Below the pieces are notes generated by a model, which was given only the letters and a program-made list of their open reading frames with translations, did not search any database and was not told the DNA's origin. Shown here in pieces: positions 1 to 9,600 of a DNA stretch of 64,000 nt. The first letter of the stretch is position 1. Each line of letters opens with the position of its first letter. A program made the translations under genes and the position numbers. Source of the stretch: Lachnoclostridium sp. An14 (GTDB lineage: Bacteria > Bacillota > Clostridia > Lachnospirales > Lachnospiraceae); the NCBI RefSeq assembly GCF_002160755.1, contig NZ_NFLE01000016.1, positions 1-64,000 on the forward strand, written 5' to 3'.

Positions 1-13
1 TCCCCCAACCCGC

Positions 14-42
14 TTGCCACCTCCCCCCAAATCCGCTATAAT
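14..42 (+). promoter_or_regulatory. Probable promoter of recJ
   Basis: A TTGCCA -35 box (14-19) and a perfect TATAAT -10 box (37-42) are separated by 17 bp. The recJ start codon lies about 100 bp downstream. Confidence 0.6.
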
Positions 43-142
43 GGAACCACTGGGCCAAGGCTCAAACAAAAGAGAGAGACATTCTGCCGGAAGTGGAGCG
101 ACAAATCCGCCGCCTGCGGCATGAGAAAGAGGAGAGAACGAG

Positions 143-1894
143 ATGGCAGCGGAAAAATGGATGCTACAGACAAAACGAGCGGATTTCCAGGAGATCGCGG
201 AAAAGTTTCACATTAACCCCGTCACCGCCAGAATTATGAGAAACCGGGATGTGGTGGGAGAGGAGGCCATCCGCCGCTACTTATCCGGCGGCATCGGGGA
301 TCTGTACGATCCCCGCCTTTTAAAGGATGTGGAGCTGGCCGTCCGCATTTTAATAGAAAAAATCCAGGCGGGAAAACGGATCCGCATCATCGGCGACTAT
401 GACATCGACGGCGTCTGTTCCACCGCCATCCTTTACATGGCCCTGCGCCGGGCGGGGGCCCAGGTGGATTATGAAATTCCCGACCGCATCCGGGACGGCT
501 ACGGCATCAACGTGATGATCATTGAGGCGGCCTTCCGGGACGGGATCGACACCCTGCTCACCTGCGACAACGGCATCGCCGCGGTGGAGGAGATCCGCCG
601 GGCAAAGGAGCTGGGAATGACGGTGATCATCACCGACCACCACGAGGTTTTAAACGTGGACGGAGAGGAAATCAAGCCGGCCGCCGACGCCGTGGTGGAT
701 CCCAAGCAGAAGGACTGCCCTTATCCAAATCCGGAGATCTGCGGCGCCGTGGTGGCCTGGAAACTGGTGAAACTCCTCTACGAGGCCTGCGGCATGGGAG
801 AGCAGGAGTGGATGGAGCTTCTGGAGCTGGCGGCAGTGGCCACCGTGGGGGACGTGATGCGCCTCCAGGACGAAAACCGCATCATCGTCCGGGAAGGCTT
901 AAAACGGATCGGCTCCACGAAAAACATAGGCCTGCGAAAGCTGGCGGAAAAAAACAACCTGGATTTAAACCACCTTACCGCCTACCACATCGGTTTCGTC
1001 ATTGGCCCCTGCCTAAACGCCGGCGGCCGCTTACAGACGGCGAAAATGGCCCTGGCCCTTCTGCTCTGCGGCATGGACGGGGAGCACGGGCCGGATGCCC
1101 CGCAGCCGGAGGAAGTCCAGGCCGAGGCCGACCGCCTGGCCCTGGAGTTAAAAGAGCTAAACGACAAGCGGAAGGCCATGACCCTGGAGGGCACCGAGGC
1201 CGCCTCCGCCCTGGTAGATCAGTATTATCAGAATGACAAGGTGCTGGTGGTGTTTCTGCCCGACTGCCACGAGTCTCTGGCCGGCATCATCGCCGGCCGC
1301 CTGCGGGAGAAATACCAGAAACCGTCCCTGGTGCTCACCCAGGCTGAAAACGGGGCGAAAGGCTCCGGCCGCTCCATTGAGACCTACCATATGTTCCAGG
1401 GGCTGGTGGAGGTGCGGGATCTGCTGACGAAGTTTGGCGGCCACCCCATGGCGGCCGGTTTCTCCCTTCCGGAGGAAAACATCGGCGAATTCCGCCGCCG
1501 CCTGAATGAAAACGCCCGGCTGACGGAGGAAGATTTCACCGCCAAAATCTGGGTTGACGTGCCCATGCCGTTAGAGTATATCACAGAGGAGCTGGTGGAA
1601 GAATTTAAAGTCCTGGAGCCCTTTGGCCAGGGCAATGAAAAGCCTCTGTTCGCCCAGAAAAATTTAAGCATCCGCAGCGTCCGGGTACTGGGGAAAAACA
1701 GGAATGTGGCCCGCCTATCCCTGGTGACAGAGGGCGGCTACCCCATGGACGGCATCTGGTTTGGAGACGGGGACGGATTTTTGGCGGAAATGGGCTCCTG
1801 CCGCCGCATGGACGCGGTTTACTATCCCGACATAAACGAGTACAATGGAAACAGGAGTCTTCAGATTATTATTAAAAACTACCAGTTCCGGTAA
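143..1894 (+). CDS. recJ: Single-stranded-DNA-specific exonuclease RecJ
   Basis: RecJ is a 5'-3' single-strand exonuclease used in recombination and mismatch/base-excision repair. The 583-residue protein carries the DHH-family metal motifs: DYDIDG near residue 85 and TDHHE near residue 163, then a GPCLNAGGR segment near 290 and a DHHA1-type region with GGHPMAAGF near 430. The length fits compact Firmicutes RecJ proteins. The ATG follows an AGAGAACGAG ribosome-binding region. glyA follows in the same direction after 54 bp, so they may be cotranscribed. Confidence 0.93.
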   Translation: MAAEKWMLQTKRADFQEIAEKFHINPVTARIMRNRDVVGEEAIRRYLSGGIGDLYDPRLLKDVELAVRILIEKIQAGKRIRIIGDYDIDGVCSTAILYMALRRAGAQVDYEIPDRIRDGYGINVMIIEAAFRDGIDTLLTCDNGIAAVEEIRRAKELGMTVIITDHHEVLNVDGEEIKPAADAVVDPKQKDCPYPNPEICGAVVAWKLVKLLYEACGMGEQEWMELLELAAVATVGDVMRLQDENRIIVREGLKRIGSTKNIGLRKLAEKNNLDLNHLTAYHIGFVIGPCLNAGGRLQTAKMALALLLCGMDGEHGPDAPQPEEVQAEADRLALELKELNDKRKAMTLEGTEAASALVDQYYQNDKVLVVFLPDCHESLAGIIAGRLREKYQKPSLVLTQAENGAKGSGRSIETYHMFQGLVEVRDLLTKFGGHPMAAGFSLPEENIGEFRRRLNENARLTEEDFTAKIWVDVPMPLEYITEELVEEFKVLEPFGQGNEKPLFAQKNLSIRSVRVLGKNRNVARLSLVTEGGYPMDGIWFGDGDGFLAEMGSCRRMDAVYYPDINEYNGNRSLQIIIKNYQFR

Positions 1895-1948
1895 GCATTT
1901 TTGCCGTTTCTGGTTGTATATAAGGAAAGAAAAAGGAGGTACAAGAAA

Positions 1949-3196
1949 ATGGTGAAAGAAGTCATGGATTTTATCGCCGCTTATGACAGCGAGGTAGGCG
2001 CGGCCGTGCGGGCCGAGTTTGACCGGCAGTCCAGGAATCTGGAGCTGATCGCGTCGGAGAACATCGTATCCGAGGCGGTTATGATGACGATGGGAACGGT
2101 TCTCACCAACAAATACGCGGAAGGATACCCCGGCAAGCGCTACTACGGCGGCTGCGAGCACGTGGACGTGGCGGAGACCATCGCCATCGAGAGGGCCAAA
2201 AAGCTGTTTGGCTGCGACTATGCCAACGTGCAGCCCCACTCCGGCGCCCAGGCCAATATGGCGGTGTTCATCGCCATGTTAAAACCGGGTGATACGGTGA
2301 TGGGAATGAACCTGGATCAGGGCGGCCACTTAACCCACGGCAGCCCCGTCAATTTCTCCGGCCTGTATTTCAACATCGTGTCCTACGGGGTAAACGATGA
2401 GGGCTACATCGACTATGACCAGGTGGAGCGCATCGCCATGGAGAACCATCCCAAGCTGATTATCGCCGGCGCCAGCGCCTACGGCCGCACCATTGATTTC
2501 AAGCGGTTCCGGGAGATTGCGGACAAAGCCGGTGCTTACCTGATGGTAGATATGGCCCACATCGCCGGACTGGTGGCCGCGGGACTTCATCCCAGCCCCA
2601 TTCCCTACGCCGACGTGGTGACCACCACCACCCACAAGACCCTGCGGGGCCCCAGAGGCGGCCTGATCCTGGCAAACAAAGAGGCGGCGGAGAAATTCAA
2701 CTTCAACAAGGCCATTTTCCCAGGCACCCAGGGCGGCCCCTTAGAGCACGTGATCGCCGCCAAGGCCGTCTGCTTTGGAGAGGCGTTAAAACCGGAGTTT
2801 AAGACGTACCAGCAGCAGGTGGTGAAAAACGCCGCCGCCCTGGCTGACGCCCTCCAGAAACAGGGCTTTCAGATTCTCACCGGCGGCACGGACAATCACC
2901 TGATGCTGGTGGATCTGAGGGACATGGACATCTCCGGCAAGGAGCTGCAGAACCGCTGCGACGAGGTCTACATCACCCTGAACAAAAACGCCGTTCCCGG
3001 CGACCCCAGGAGCCCCTTTGTCACCTCCGGCGTCCGCATCGGCACCCCGGCTGTGACCACCAGAGGCCTGGTAGAGGCCGACATGGAAAAGATCGCGGAG
3101 CTGATCTGGCTGACCGCCACCGACTTTGAGGCCAAGGCCGGCTACATCCGCGGAGAAGTGACGAAGATTTGTGAGAAATATCCTATTTACAGATAA
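1949..3196 (+). CDS. glyA: Serine hydroxymethyltransferase
   Basis: This PLP enzyme interconverts serine and glycine while charging tetrahydrofolate with a one-carbon unit. The 415-residue protein begins [13 protein letters not shown] and contains the SENIVSEAV and [13 protein letters not shown] segments and the PLP-lysine motif [14 protein letters not shown]. The ATG at 1949 is preferred over an upstream in-frame codon at 1901 because AAAGGAGGT lies 8 bp before it, while the upstream extension has no ribosome-binding site and is unlike the family. Confidence 0.96.
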   Translation: MVKEVMDFIAAYDSEVGAAVRAEFDRQSRNLELIASENIVSEAVMMTMGTVLTNKYAEGYPGKRYYGGCEHVDVAETIAIERAKKLFGCDYANVQPHSGAQANMAVFIAMLKPGDTVMGMNLDQGGHLTHGSPVNFSGLYFNIVSYGVNDEGYIDYDQVERIAMENHPKLIIAGASAYGRTIDFKRFREIADKAGAYLMVDMAHIAGLVAAGLHPSPIPYADVVTTTTHKTLRGPRGGLILANKEAAEKFNFNKAIFPGTQGGPLEHVIAAKAVCFGEALKPEFKTYQQQVVKNAAALADALQKQGFQILTGGTDNHLMLVDLRDMDISGKELQNRCDEVYITLNKNAVPGDPRSPFVTSGVRIGTPAVTTRGLVEADMEKIAELIWLTATDFEAKAGYIRGEVTKICEKYPIYR

Positions 3197-3208
3197 AGAG
3201 GAACCTGT

Positions 3209-4126
3209 ATGAAAACCTTAAAAGACGAGTGCAGAATCGCCGTGGTCCAGGCCACGCCTGTCATGTTTGACAAGGAGAAATGCCTTCAGAAGACGTTGGA
3301 GCTCATCGACAGGTGCGCCGCCAAAGCGGAGCTGATCGTGTTTCCGGAGCTGTTTATCCCTGGTTACCCCTACGGGATGACCTACGGCTTTACCGTTGGC
3401 TCCAGGAAGGAAAACGGCCGCGAAGACTGGAAAACTTACTATGACAACTCCATTTTAGCGGACGGGGAGGAGATGAAAGCCCTCATTGCCAGCGCCGTGC
3501 GCCATCAGGTATACGTGAGCATCGGCTACTCCGAGCGGGACGCCGTCACCGGCACCCTGTATAATTCCAACATGATGATCGCCCCAGACGGGACGGCCTT
3601 AAACCACCGGAAATTAAAGCCCACCGGCAGCGAGCGGGTGGTGTGGGGCGACGCCGACCGGGACTTTTTCCCGGTGATGGAGACGCCCTGGGGGCCTATG
3701 GGAAACCTGATCTGCTGGGAAAGCTATATGCCCCTGGCGCGGGTGGCCCTGTATCAGAAGGGGATCACCATCTACATTTCCCCCAACACCAACGACAACG
3801 AGGAGTGGCAGAACACCATCCGCCACATCGCCATTGAAGGCCACTGCTATTTCGTAAACTGCGATATGTTCTTCACAAAGAAGGACTACCCTCAGACGGA
3901 GAGCGCCGGGGCGGAGATCGCGGCCCTGCCGGATGTGGTCTGCCGGGGCGGGAGCTGCGTCATCGGCCCCAACGGCCACGCGGTTTCCGATACGGTCTGG
4001 GATCAGGAAGGCATCATTTACGCCACTCTGGATATGCAGAAGGTGCCCGCCAGCCGCATGGAACATGACGTCTGCGGCCACTACGCCCGCCCGGATGTGC
4101 TGAAACTGAATGTGAGGGACGAGTAA
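3209..4126 (+). CDS. Nitrilase-family carbon-nitrogen hydrolase
   Basis: The 305-residue protein belongs to the nitrilase superfamily, which hydrolyses C-N bonds through a Glu-Lys-Cys triad. Visible residues are Glu47 in FPELFIPGYPYG, the lysine of HRKLKPTGSERVVWG (about Lys135), and Cys169 in LICWESYMPLAR. The LKPTGSERVVWG and CWESYMPL signatures resemble true nitrilases/cyanide hydratases more than omega-amidases or N-carbamoyl hydrolases, so a nitrile or simple amide substrate is inferred, not shown. It starts 12 bp after glyA with an AGAGGAAC ribosome-binding site, so the two are probably cotranscribed; a functional link to glycine metabolism is speculative. Confidence 0.85.
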   Translation: MKTLKDECRIAVVQATPVMFDKEKCLQKTLELIDRCAAKAELIVFPELFIPGYPYGMTYGFTVGSRKENGREDWKTYYDNSILADGEEMKALIASAVRHQVYVSIGYSERDAVTGTLYNSNMMIAPDGTALNHRKLKPTGSERVVWGDADRDFFPVMETPWGPMGNLICWESYMPLARVALYQKGITIYISPNTNDNEEWQNTIRHIAIEGHCYFVNCDMFFTKKDYPQTESAGAEIAALPDVVCRGGSCVIGPNGHAVSDTVWDQEGIIYATLDMQKVPASRMEHDVCGHYARPDVLKLNVRDE

Positions 4127-4437
4127 ACCGAAACCTCCGCCAGGAGGAACCGGGAAACGGACGTCAAATAAAAGAGTAGAAAAGTCCTGCGGTGCCCGCT
4201 GTCCGGAAAAAGATCCGGATGGCGGGCATCCGCCGTTTCCCAGGACCATAGGAAAGGGCGTTCCCTGAGACACAAAGCCCTCCGCAGAACCCTCCGTAAA
4301 ATCCTCCGCAAAACCTTCCGGCGGAAGGCGAAAGATACAGCGAAAGGTACATTCCGAGCCGGATAGTATTTCCCCATATTTTGTGGTAAACTATAGGCAA
4401 ACCCCTGAACGATCCATCAAAAAAGAAAGGAGCCGCC
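4127..4437. other. Intergenic region with long hairpin and 12-mer tandem repeat
   Basis: No gene is seen in these 311 bp. They hold a near-continuous hairpin of about 19 bp (4189-4233, loop AAAAGA), probably terminating or stabilising the nitrilase transcript although no T-run follows. A tandem array of 12-bp units (CCCTCCGCAGAA-like at 4278, 4290 and 4302, with a diverged fourth at 4314) comes next. The last 60 bp before the polymerase gene are more AT-rich and probably carry its promoter. No clear GAAC-N4-GTTC SOS box was found. Confidence 0.6.
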
Positions 4438-5961
4438 ATGCCGGAACGCGTCTACATCGCCATTGATTTGAAATCCTTCTACGCCTCCGTGGAGTGTATG
4501 GAACGGGGCCTGGACCCGCTGGCCACAAACCTGGTGGTGGCAGATGCCAGCCGGACGGAAAAGACCATCTGTCTGGCCGTTTCCCCATCGTTAAAGGCAT
4601 ACGGGATCTCCGGCCGCGCCCGGCTGTTTGAGGTGGTGGAGCGGGTGCGGGAGGTGAACGCGGAGCGGCTGCGCCTGGCGCCTGGCCGGGCTTTTTCCGG
4701 CTCCTCCTGGGATGACGGGGAACTGAAAGCCCATCCGGAGCTGAAACTGGACTACATCGCCGCCCCGCCGCGGATGGCCCACTACATGGAGTACAGCACC
4801 CGCGTCTACGACGTGTATTTAAAATATATCGCTCCCGAGGACATCCACGTCTACTCCATCGACGAGGTATTTATGGACGTCACCGCCTACTTAGACACCT
4901 ACCGCCTGACGCCGCGGGAGCTGGCAAAGACCATCATCCAGGACGTGTTACAGACCACCGGCATCACCGCCGCCGCAGGCATCGGCACGAACCTCTACCT
5001 GGCCAAAATCGCCATGGACATCGTGGCCAAGCACGTGGACGCCGACGGGGACGGCGTGCGGATCGCCGAGCTGGACGAATACGCCTACCGCCGCCTGCTC
5101 TGGGGCCACCGTCCTCTGACTGACTTCTGGCGGGTGGGACGGGGCTACGCCAGGAAACTGGAGGAAAACGGCCTTTTTACCATGGGCGACGTGGCCCGCT
5201 GCTCCCTGGGCGGCCCGTCGGATTTCTATAACGAAGCCTTTCTGTACCGGCTGTTTGGTGTAAACGCCGAGCTTTTGATCGACCACGCCTGGGGCTGGGA
5301 GCCATGCACCATCGCCGACATCAAGGCCTACAAGCCCGCCTCCAAAAGCCTGGTCTCCGGACAGGTGCTCCAGTGCCCCTACTCCTGGGAAAAGGCCCGT
5401 CTGGCGGTGAAAGAGATGGCTGACCTTCTGGCCCTGGATCTGGTGGAAAAGGGACTGGTCACCGGCCAGATGGTGCTGACGGTGGGCTACGACATTGAAA
5501 ACCTCACGGATCCGGAGCGAAAGAAATCCTACCGCGGGGAAATCCACCAGGACCGCTACGGCCGCCAGGTGCCCAAACACGCCCACGGCACCGCCAATCT
5601 GGACCGTCAGACCGCCTCCGCCCGGCTGATCACCGATGGGGTGCTGGAGCTTTACGACAGGATCGTGGACCGGAACCTTCTGATCCGCCGCCTCACCCTC
5701 ACCGCCAACCAGGTGGAGGAGGAACGGGCCGTCAAAAAGGAGGAAACCTTCCGGCAGCTGGATTTATTCACCGACTACGCCGCGGAGGAAGAACGGCGCA
5801 GGGAGGAGGAAAAAGTCCTGGAGCGGGAGCGGAAAATGCAGCAGGCCGTGCTCTCCATCAAGAAGAAATTCGGCAAAAACGCCATTTTAAAGGGAATGAA
5901 CCTGGAAGAAGGGGCCACCACAAAGACCAGAAACCAGCAGATCGGAGGACACAAGGCATGA
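4438..5961 (+). CDS. Y-family (UmuC/DinB-type) translesion DNA polymerase
   Basis: The 507-residue protein has the Y-family palm motifs: YIAIDLKSFYASVEC (residues 6-20), carrying the first metal-binding Asp, and YSIDEVFMD near residue 140 with the catalytic Asp-Glu pair. A helix-hairpin-helix/little-finger region follows. An RRREEEKVLERERK charged C-terminal tail distinguishes it from DinB/Pol IV of about 350-400 residues. It matches the long UvrX/YqjW-like UmuC group of Firmicutes, which usually sits next to a YolD-like gene, as here. The role is presumably error-prone bypass of DNA lesions. The start has GAAAGGAG 6 bp upstream. Confidence 0.9.
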   Translation: MPERVYIAIDLKSFYASVECMERGLDPLATNLVVADASRTEKTICLAVSPSLKAYGISGRARLFEVVERVREVNAERLRLAPGRAFSGSSWDDGELKAHPELKLDYIAAPPRMAHYMEYSTRVYDVYLKYIAPEDIHVYSIDEVFMDVTAYLDTYRLTPRELAKTIIQDVLQTTGITAAAGIGTNLYLAKIAMDIVAKHVDADGDGVRIAELDEYAYRRLLWGHRPLTDFWRVGRGYARKLEENGLFTMGDVARCSLGGPSDFYNEAFLYRLFGVNAELLIDHAWGWEPCTIADIKAYKPASKSLVSGQVLQCPYSWEKARLAVKEMADLLALDLVEKGLVTGQMVLTVGYDIENLTDPERKKSYRGEIHQDRYGRQVPKHAHGTANLDRQTASARLITDGVLELYDRIVDRNLLIRRLTLTANQVEEERAVKKEETFRQLDLFTDYAAEEERRREEEKVLERERKMQQAVLSIKKKFGKNAILKGMNLEEGATTKTRNQQIGGHKA

Positions 5962-6422
5962 GACGGGAGATTGACCACTCATTACAGAACAAATTTCAGA
6001 ATTCCAGCCGGTATGAGGATATGCTGGAGCTGCCCCACCACATTTCCAGGGAGCGGCCGCGGATGGCCATGGAGGAGCGGGCCGCCCAGTTTTCTCCCTT
6101 CGCGGCCCTCACCGGCTACGGGGACGCCATCCGGGAGACGGGGCGGCTTACAGAGCGCCAGTTGGAGCTGGAACCGGACGTGAAAGACCGTTTAAACGAA
6201 AAACTCCGCCTTTTGATGGAGCTGCCAAGCCCCCGTCCGGAGGTGTCCATCGTCTATTTTCTGCCGGACGAGAAAAAGGAAGGGGGAAGTTACGTATCTG
6301 TACGCGGAAGGGTAAAAAAAGTAGATGAAAACAGCCGTCAGATTGTGCTGGAGAATGGCGGCAGGATTCCTTTGGAGGCGGTGATGGAGCTGGACGGAGA
6401 CATCTTTTCATCAGAGGAATAG
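5958..6422 (+). CDS. YolD-like protein
   Basis: The 154-residue protein contains the YolD-like hallmark HHISRERPRMAMEERAAQFSPFAALTGY (residues about 28-55). It overlaps the polymerase stop codon by 4 bp (ATGA), so the two are translationally coupled. YolD-like proteins are known as partners encoded beside UvrX/UmuC-type polymerases; they are proposed to be functional counterparts of UmuD, but the biochemical role is unsettled. The C-terminal half (about residues 90-150) looks like a small beta-rich domain (VYFLPDEKKEGGSYVSVRGRV). Confidence 0.85.
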   Translation: MRREIDHSLQNKFQNSSRYEDMLELPHHISRERPRMAMEERAAQFSPFAALTGYGDAIRETGRLTERQLELEPDVKDRLNEKLRLLMELPSPRPEVSIVYFLPDEKKEGGSYVSVRGRVKKVDENSRQIVLENGGRIPLEAVMELDGDIFSSEE

Positions 6423-6445
6423 GATCTGTAAATAAAAAGGGATGC

Positions 6446-6506
6446 GCAATCGTGCGAATCCCGCCAGAGGCTTTTGTGCCGTAGGAACATCGTTTCCTAC
6501 TATGAT
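6446..6506 (-). repeat. Degenerate intergenic repeat (type 1 remnant)
   Basis: Read on the minus strand this matches the first part of the type 1 unit at 50616: CATAGTAGGAAAC...GTTCCTA, then ACAAAAGCCT and CTGGCGGGA. Only the first palindrome and part of the second hairpin survive. It lies 3' of the minus-strand activase gene and in the same orientation as that gene. Confidence 0.6.
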
Positions 6507-6517
6507 ATGAAAAATAT

Positions 6518-6556
6518 GAAAAAACGAGTCTGGAGAGAAATGTTCTCCAGGCTCGT
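6518..6556 (-). terminator. Terminator of the activase gene
   Basis: ACGAGTCTGGAGA (6524-6536) pairs with TTCTCCAGGCTCGT ending at 6556, and on the minus strand the stem is followed by a T-run. It lies 47 bp past the activase stop codon. Confidence 0.75.
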
Positions 6557-6602
6557 TTGATATTACAGCTGTTTTTATTTGGAAACGGCAGCGCGGGCTT
6601 TA

Positions 6603-9600
6603 TCACCCGCAGCTTTTCTCCTCCGCCTCCGTCTCCTTCTTCAGATTCTTATGAGCGGTGGCCAGCATGAGCTTGATGCGGTTTAGCTGGTTTACCTCGC
6701 TGGCGCCGGGGTCGTAGTCTACGGCGATGATGTTGGCGCCGGGGTACTGTTGGCGCAGCTCCTTGATCACGCCTTTGCCCACGATGTGGTTGGGCAGGCA
6801 GCCAAAGGGCTGGGTGCAGACGATGTTTTCCACTCCGGAGTGGATCAGCTCCAGCATCTCACCCGTCAGGAACCAGCCCTCGCCGGTCTGGTTGCCTAAG
6901 GATACGAAATCCTTGGCCATGTCCGCCAGCTTGTCGATGCGGGCCTGAGGGCCGAAATGACGGCTGGCCTCCAGCTCCTTCCTGGCGGTTTTGCGGAAAT
7001 ACTCCAGAAGGGAGATTCCCATGTTGCAGAGCCGGGCAGTGGATTTTTTGCCGCCTAAGTGTTCGGCCTTAAAGTTGCTGTTGTAGAAACAGTACAGCAG
7101 GAAATCCATGAGATCCGGCATCACCGCCTCCGCGCCCTCGGACTCCAAAAGCTCCACGATGTGGTTGTTGGCCAGGGGGGAGAATTTCACCAGGATCTCG
7201 CCCACAATGCCCACCTTCGGCTTTTTCACATCCAGACGGGGCAGGCTGTCAAACTCCCGGATAATTCCCTTCACATTCCGCCCAAACTCCATCATGGACG
7301 GGTTCTTCTTTGACAAAGAGGCGATGCAGCGCTCCCGCCATTTGGCGTGCAGGGCGTCGGCCGCTCCCGGTTCCTTCTCGTAGGGCCTGGTGGCGTAGAG
7401 CACCCGCATGAACACATCCCCGTACACCACCGCCTGCATGGCCTTGGTGAGCATGAGGGGGCTCATGGTAAAGCCGGGGTTCGTCTCCATGCCGTTGGCA
7501 TTGACAGAGATCACGGGAATCTGGCTCATGCCCGCCTTCTCCAGGGCACGGCGGATAAAGCCGATGTAGTTGGAGGCGCGGCAGCCGCCGCCGGTCTGGC
7601 TCATGACCACAGCGGTGTGGTCTAAGTCGTATTTTCCGGACAGCAGGGCGTCCATGATCTGTCCGATGACGATGAGGGACGGGTAGCAGGCGTCGTTGTT
7701 TACATACTTTAAGCCCATGTCCACGGCGTTCCGGTCGTGGTTTTGCAGCACTTCCAGCTTGTAGCCGAAGGAGCGGATGGCCGGCTCAATGAGCTCAAAG
7801 TGGATGGGAGACATCTGGGGGCATAAAAGGGTGTAGTCCTTTTTCATCTCCTTGGTAAACATGACCCGGTTGTAGGCGCTGGAAACCACCTTCCGCTCAA
7901 TGTGTTTCTGGTCTCTCACCCGCAGGGAGGAGATCAGGGAGCGGATGCGGATTCTGGCGGCGCCCAGGTTATTCACCTCGTCGATCTTTAACACAGTATA
8001 AATCTTTCCGGAGCGGGTGAGAATGTCGCTTACCTGGTCGGTGGTGACGGCATCCAGGCCGCAGCCGAAGGAGTTTAACTGGACCAGGTTCAGGCATTCG
8101 GAGTGTTTTACCACCTCGGCAGCCCGGTACAGGCGGCTGTGATACATCCACTGGTCGGTGACGATCAGGGGGCGCTCCGGGGTTCCCAGATGGGAGATGG
8201 AGTCCTCTGTCAGCACCGCGAATCCATAGGAGGTGATCAGCTCCGGGATTCCGTGATGGATCTCCGGATCCACGTGGTAGGGGCGGCCGGCCAGCACGAT
8301 TCCCTGCTTGTGGTTCTGTTTCAGGTATTGGATGACCTCCTCGCCCTTCTTTTCCATATCTGTCCGGGACTGGAGAAGCTCCGCCCACGCCTTTTTGGCG
8401 GCAGCGGCCGTCTCCGCCTCCGGAATGTCAAATTCCTTCTTAAAGAAGTCCACTAGCTGGGCCGACAGCACTTCCTCGTTGGTGAAGGCCATGAAAGGAT
8501 TTAAGAAACGGATTCCCTTTTCCTTGATTTCCTCCACGTTGTTTTTGATGTTCTCCGCGTAGGAGGTGACCATGGGGCAGTTGAAATGGTTGCCCGCCTC
8601 CGGCGTCTCGTTCCTCTCGTAGGGGACGCAGGGGTAGAAAATGGTCTGAATGTCCTGAGCGATCAGCCAGGCGATGTGGCCGTGCACCAGCTTGGCCGGG
8701 TAGCACTCCGACTCGCTGGGGATGGACTCGATGCCCAGCTCGTAGAGCTTTTTCGTGGACTGAGGAGACAGCACGGTGCGGAAACCCAGCTCCTTAAAGA
8801 GAACGGCCCAGAAGGGGAAATTCTCGTACATATTCAGCACCCGCGGGATGCCGATGGTGCCTCTGGGAGCGATGTCCGCCGTCAGGGGCTCGTAGTCAAA
8901 CATCCGGTGGTACTTGTAGTCAAACAGGTTTGGAATGTCCTTTTTCACCTTCTCCTTGCCCAGGCCCCGCTCACAGCGGTTTCCGCTGACGAAGTGGCGG
9001 CCGCCGCCGAACTGGTTGATGGTGAGCACGCAGCTGTTGGTGCAGCCCTTGCAGCGGGAGATGGTGGTGGTGTACTTTAAGCCCAGGATCTTTTCCATGG
9101 GGAGCATGGTGCTGCCCTTGGCGGCGTCGTAGCGCTCCCTGGCGATGAGGGCCGCCCCGAAGGCGCCCATGATCCCGGCGATGTCCGGGCGGACGGCGTC
9201 GCAGCCGGCGATCTTCTCAAAGCTGCGGAGCACGGCGTCGTTGTAAAAGGTGCCGCCCTGTACCACCACGTGTTTTCCCAGGTCAGAGGCGGAGGTGATC
9301 TTGATGACCTTAAACAGGGCATTCTTGATCACGGAGTAGGCCAGTCCGGCGGAGATGTCCGCCACGGAGGCGCCCTCCTTCTGGGCCTGCTTTACGTTGG
9401 AGTTCATAAATACGGTGCAGCGCGTTCCCAGGTCCGTGGGATTTTTCGCGAACAGGGCCTCTTTGGCGAAATCCTTTACCTCGTAGTTTAAGGATTTGGC
9501 GAAGGTCTCGATGAAGGAGCCGCAGCCGGAGGAGCAGGCTTCGTTTAACTGCACGCTGTCCACGGCGCCGTTTTTGATGCGGATGCACTTCATGTCCTGG

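Noticed and set aside
4380-4437. SOS box before the Y-family polymerase
   Set aside because: GAAC occurs (TGAACGATCC) but without the GTTC partner, so it does not match the site found before recA.
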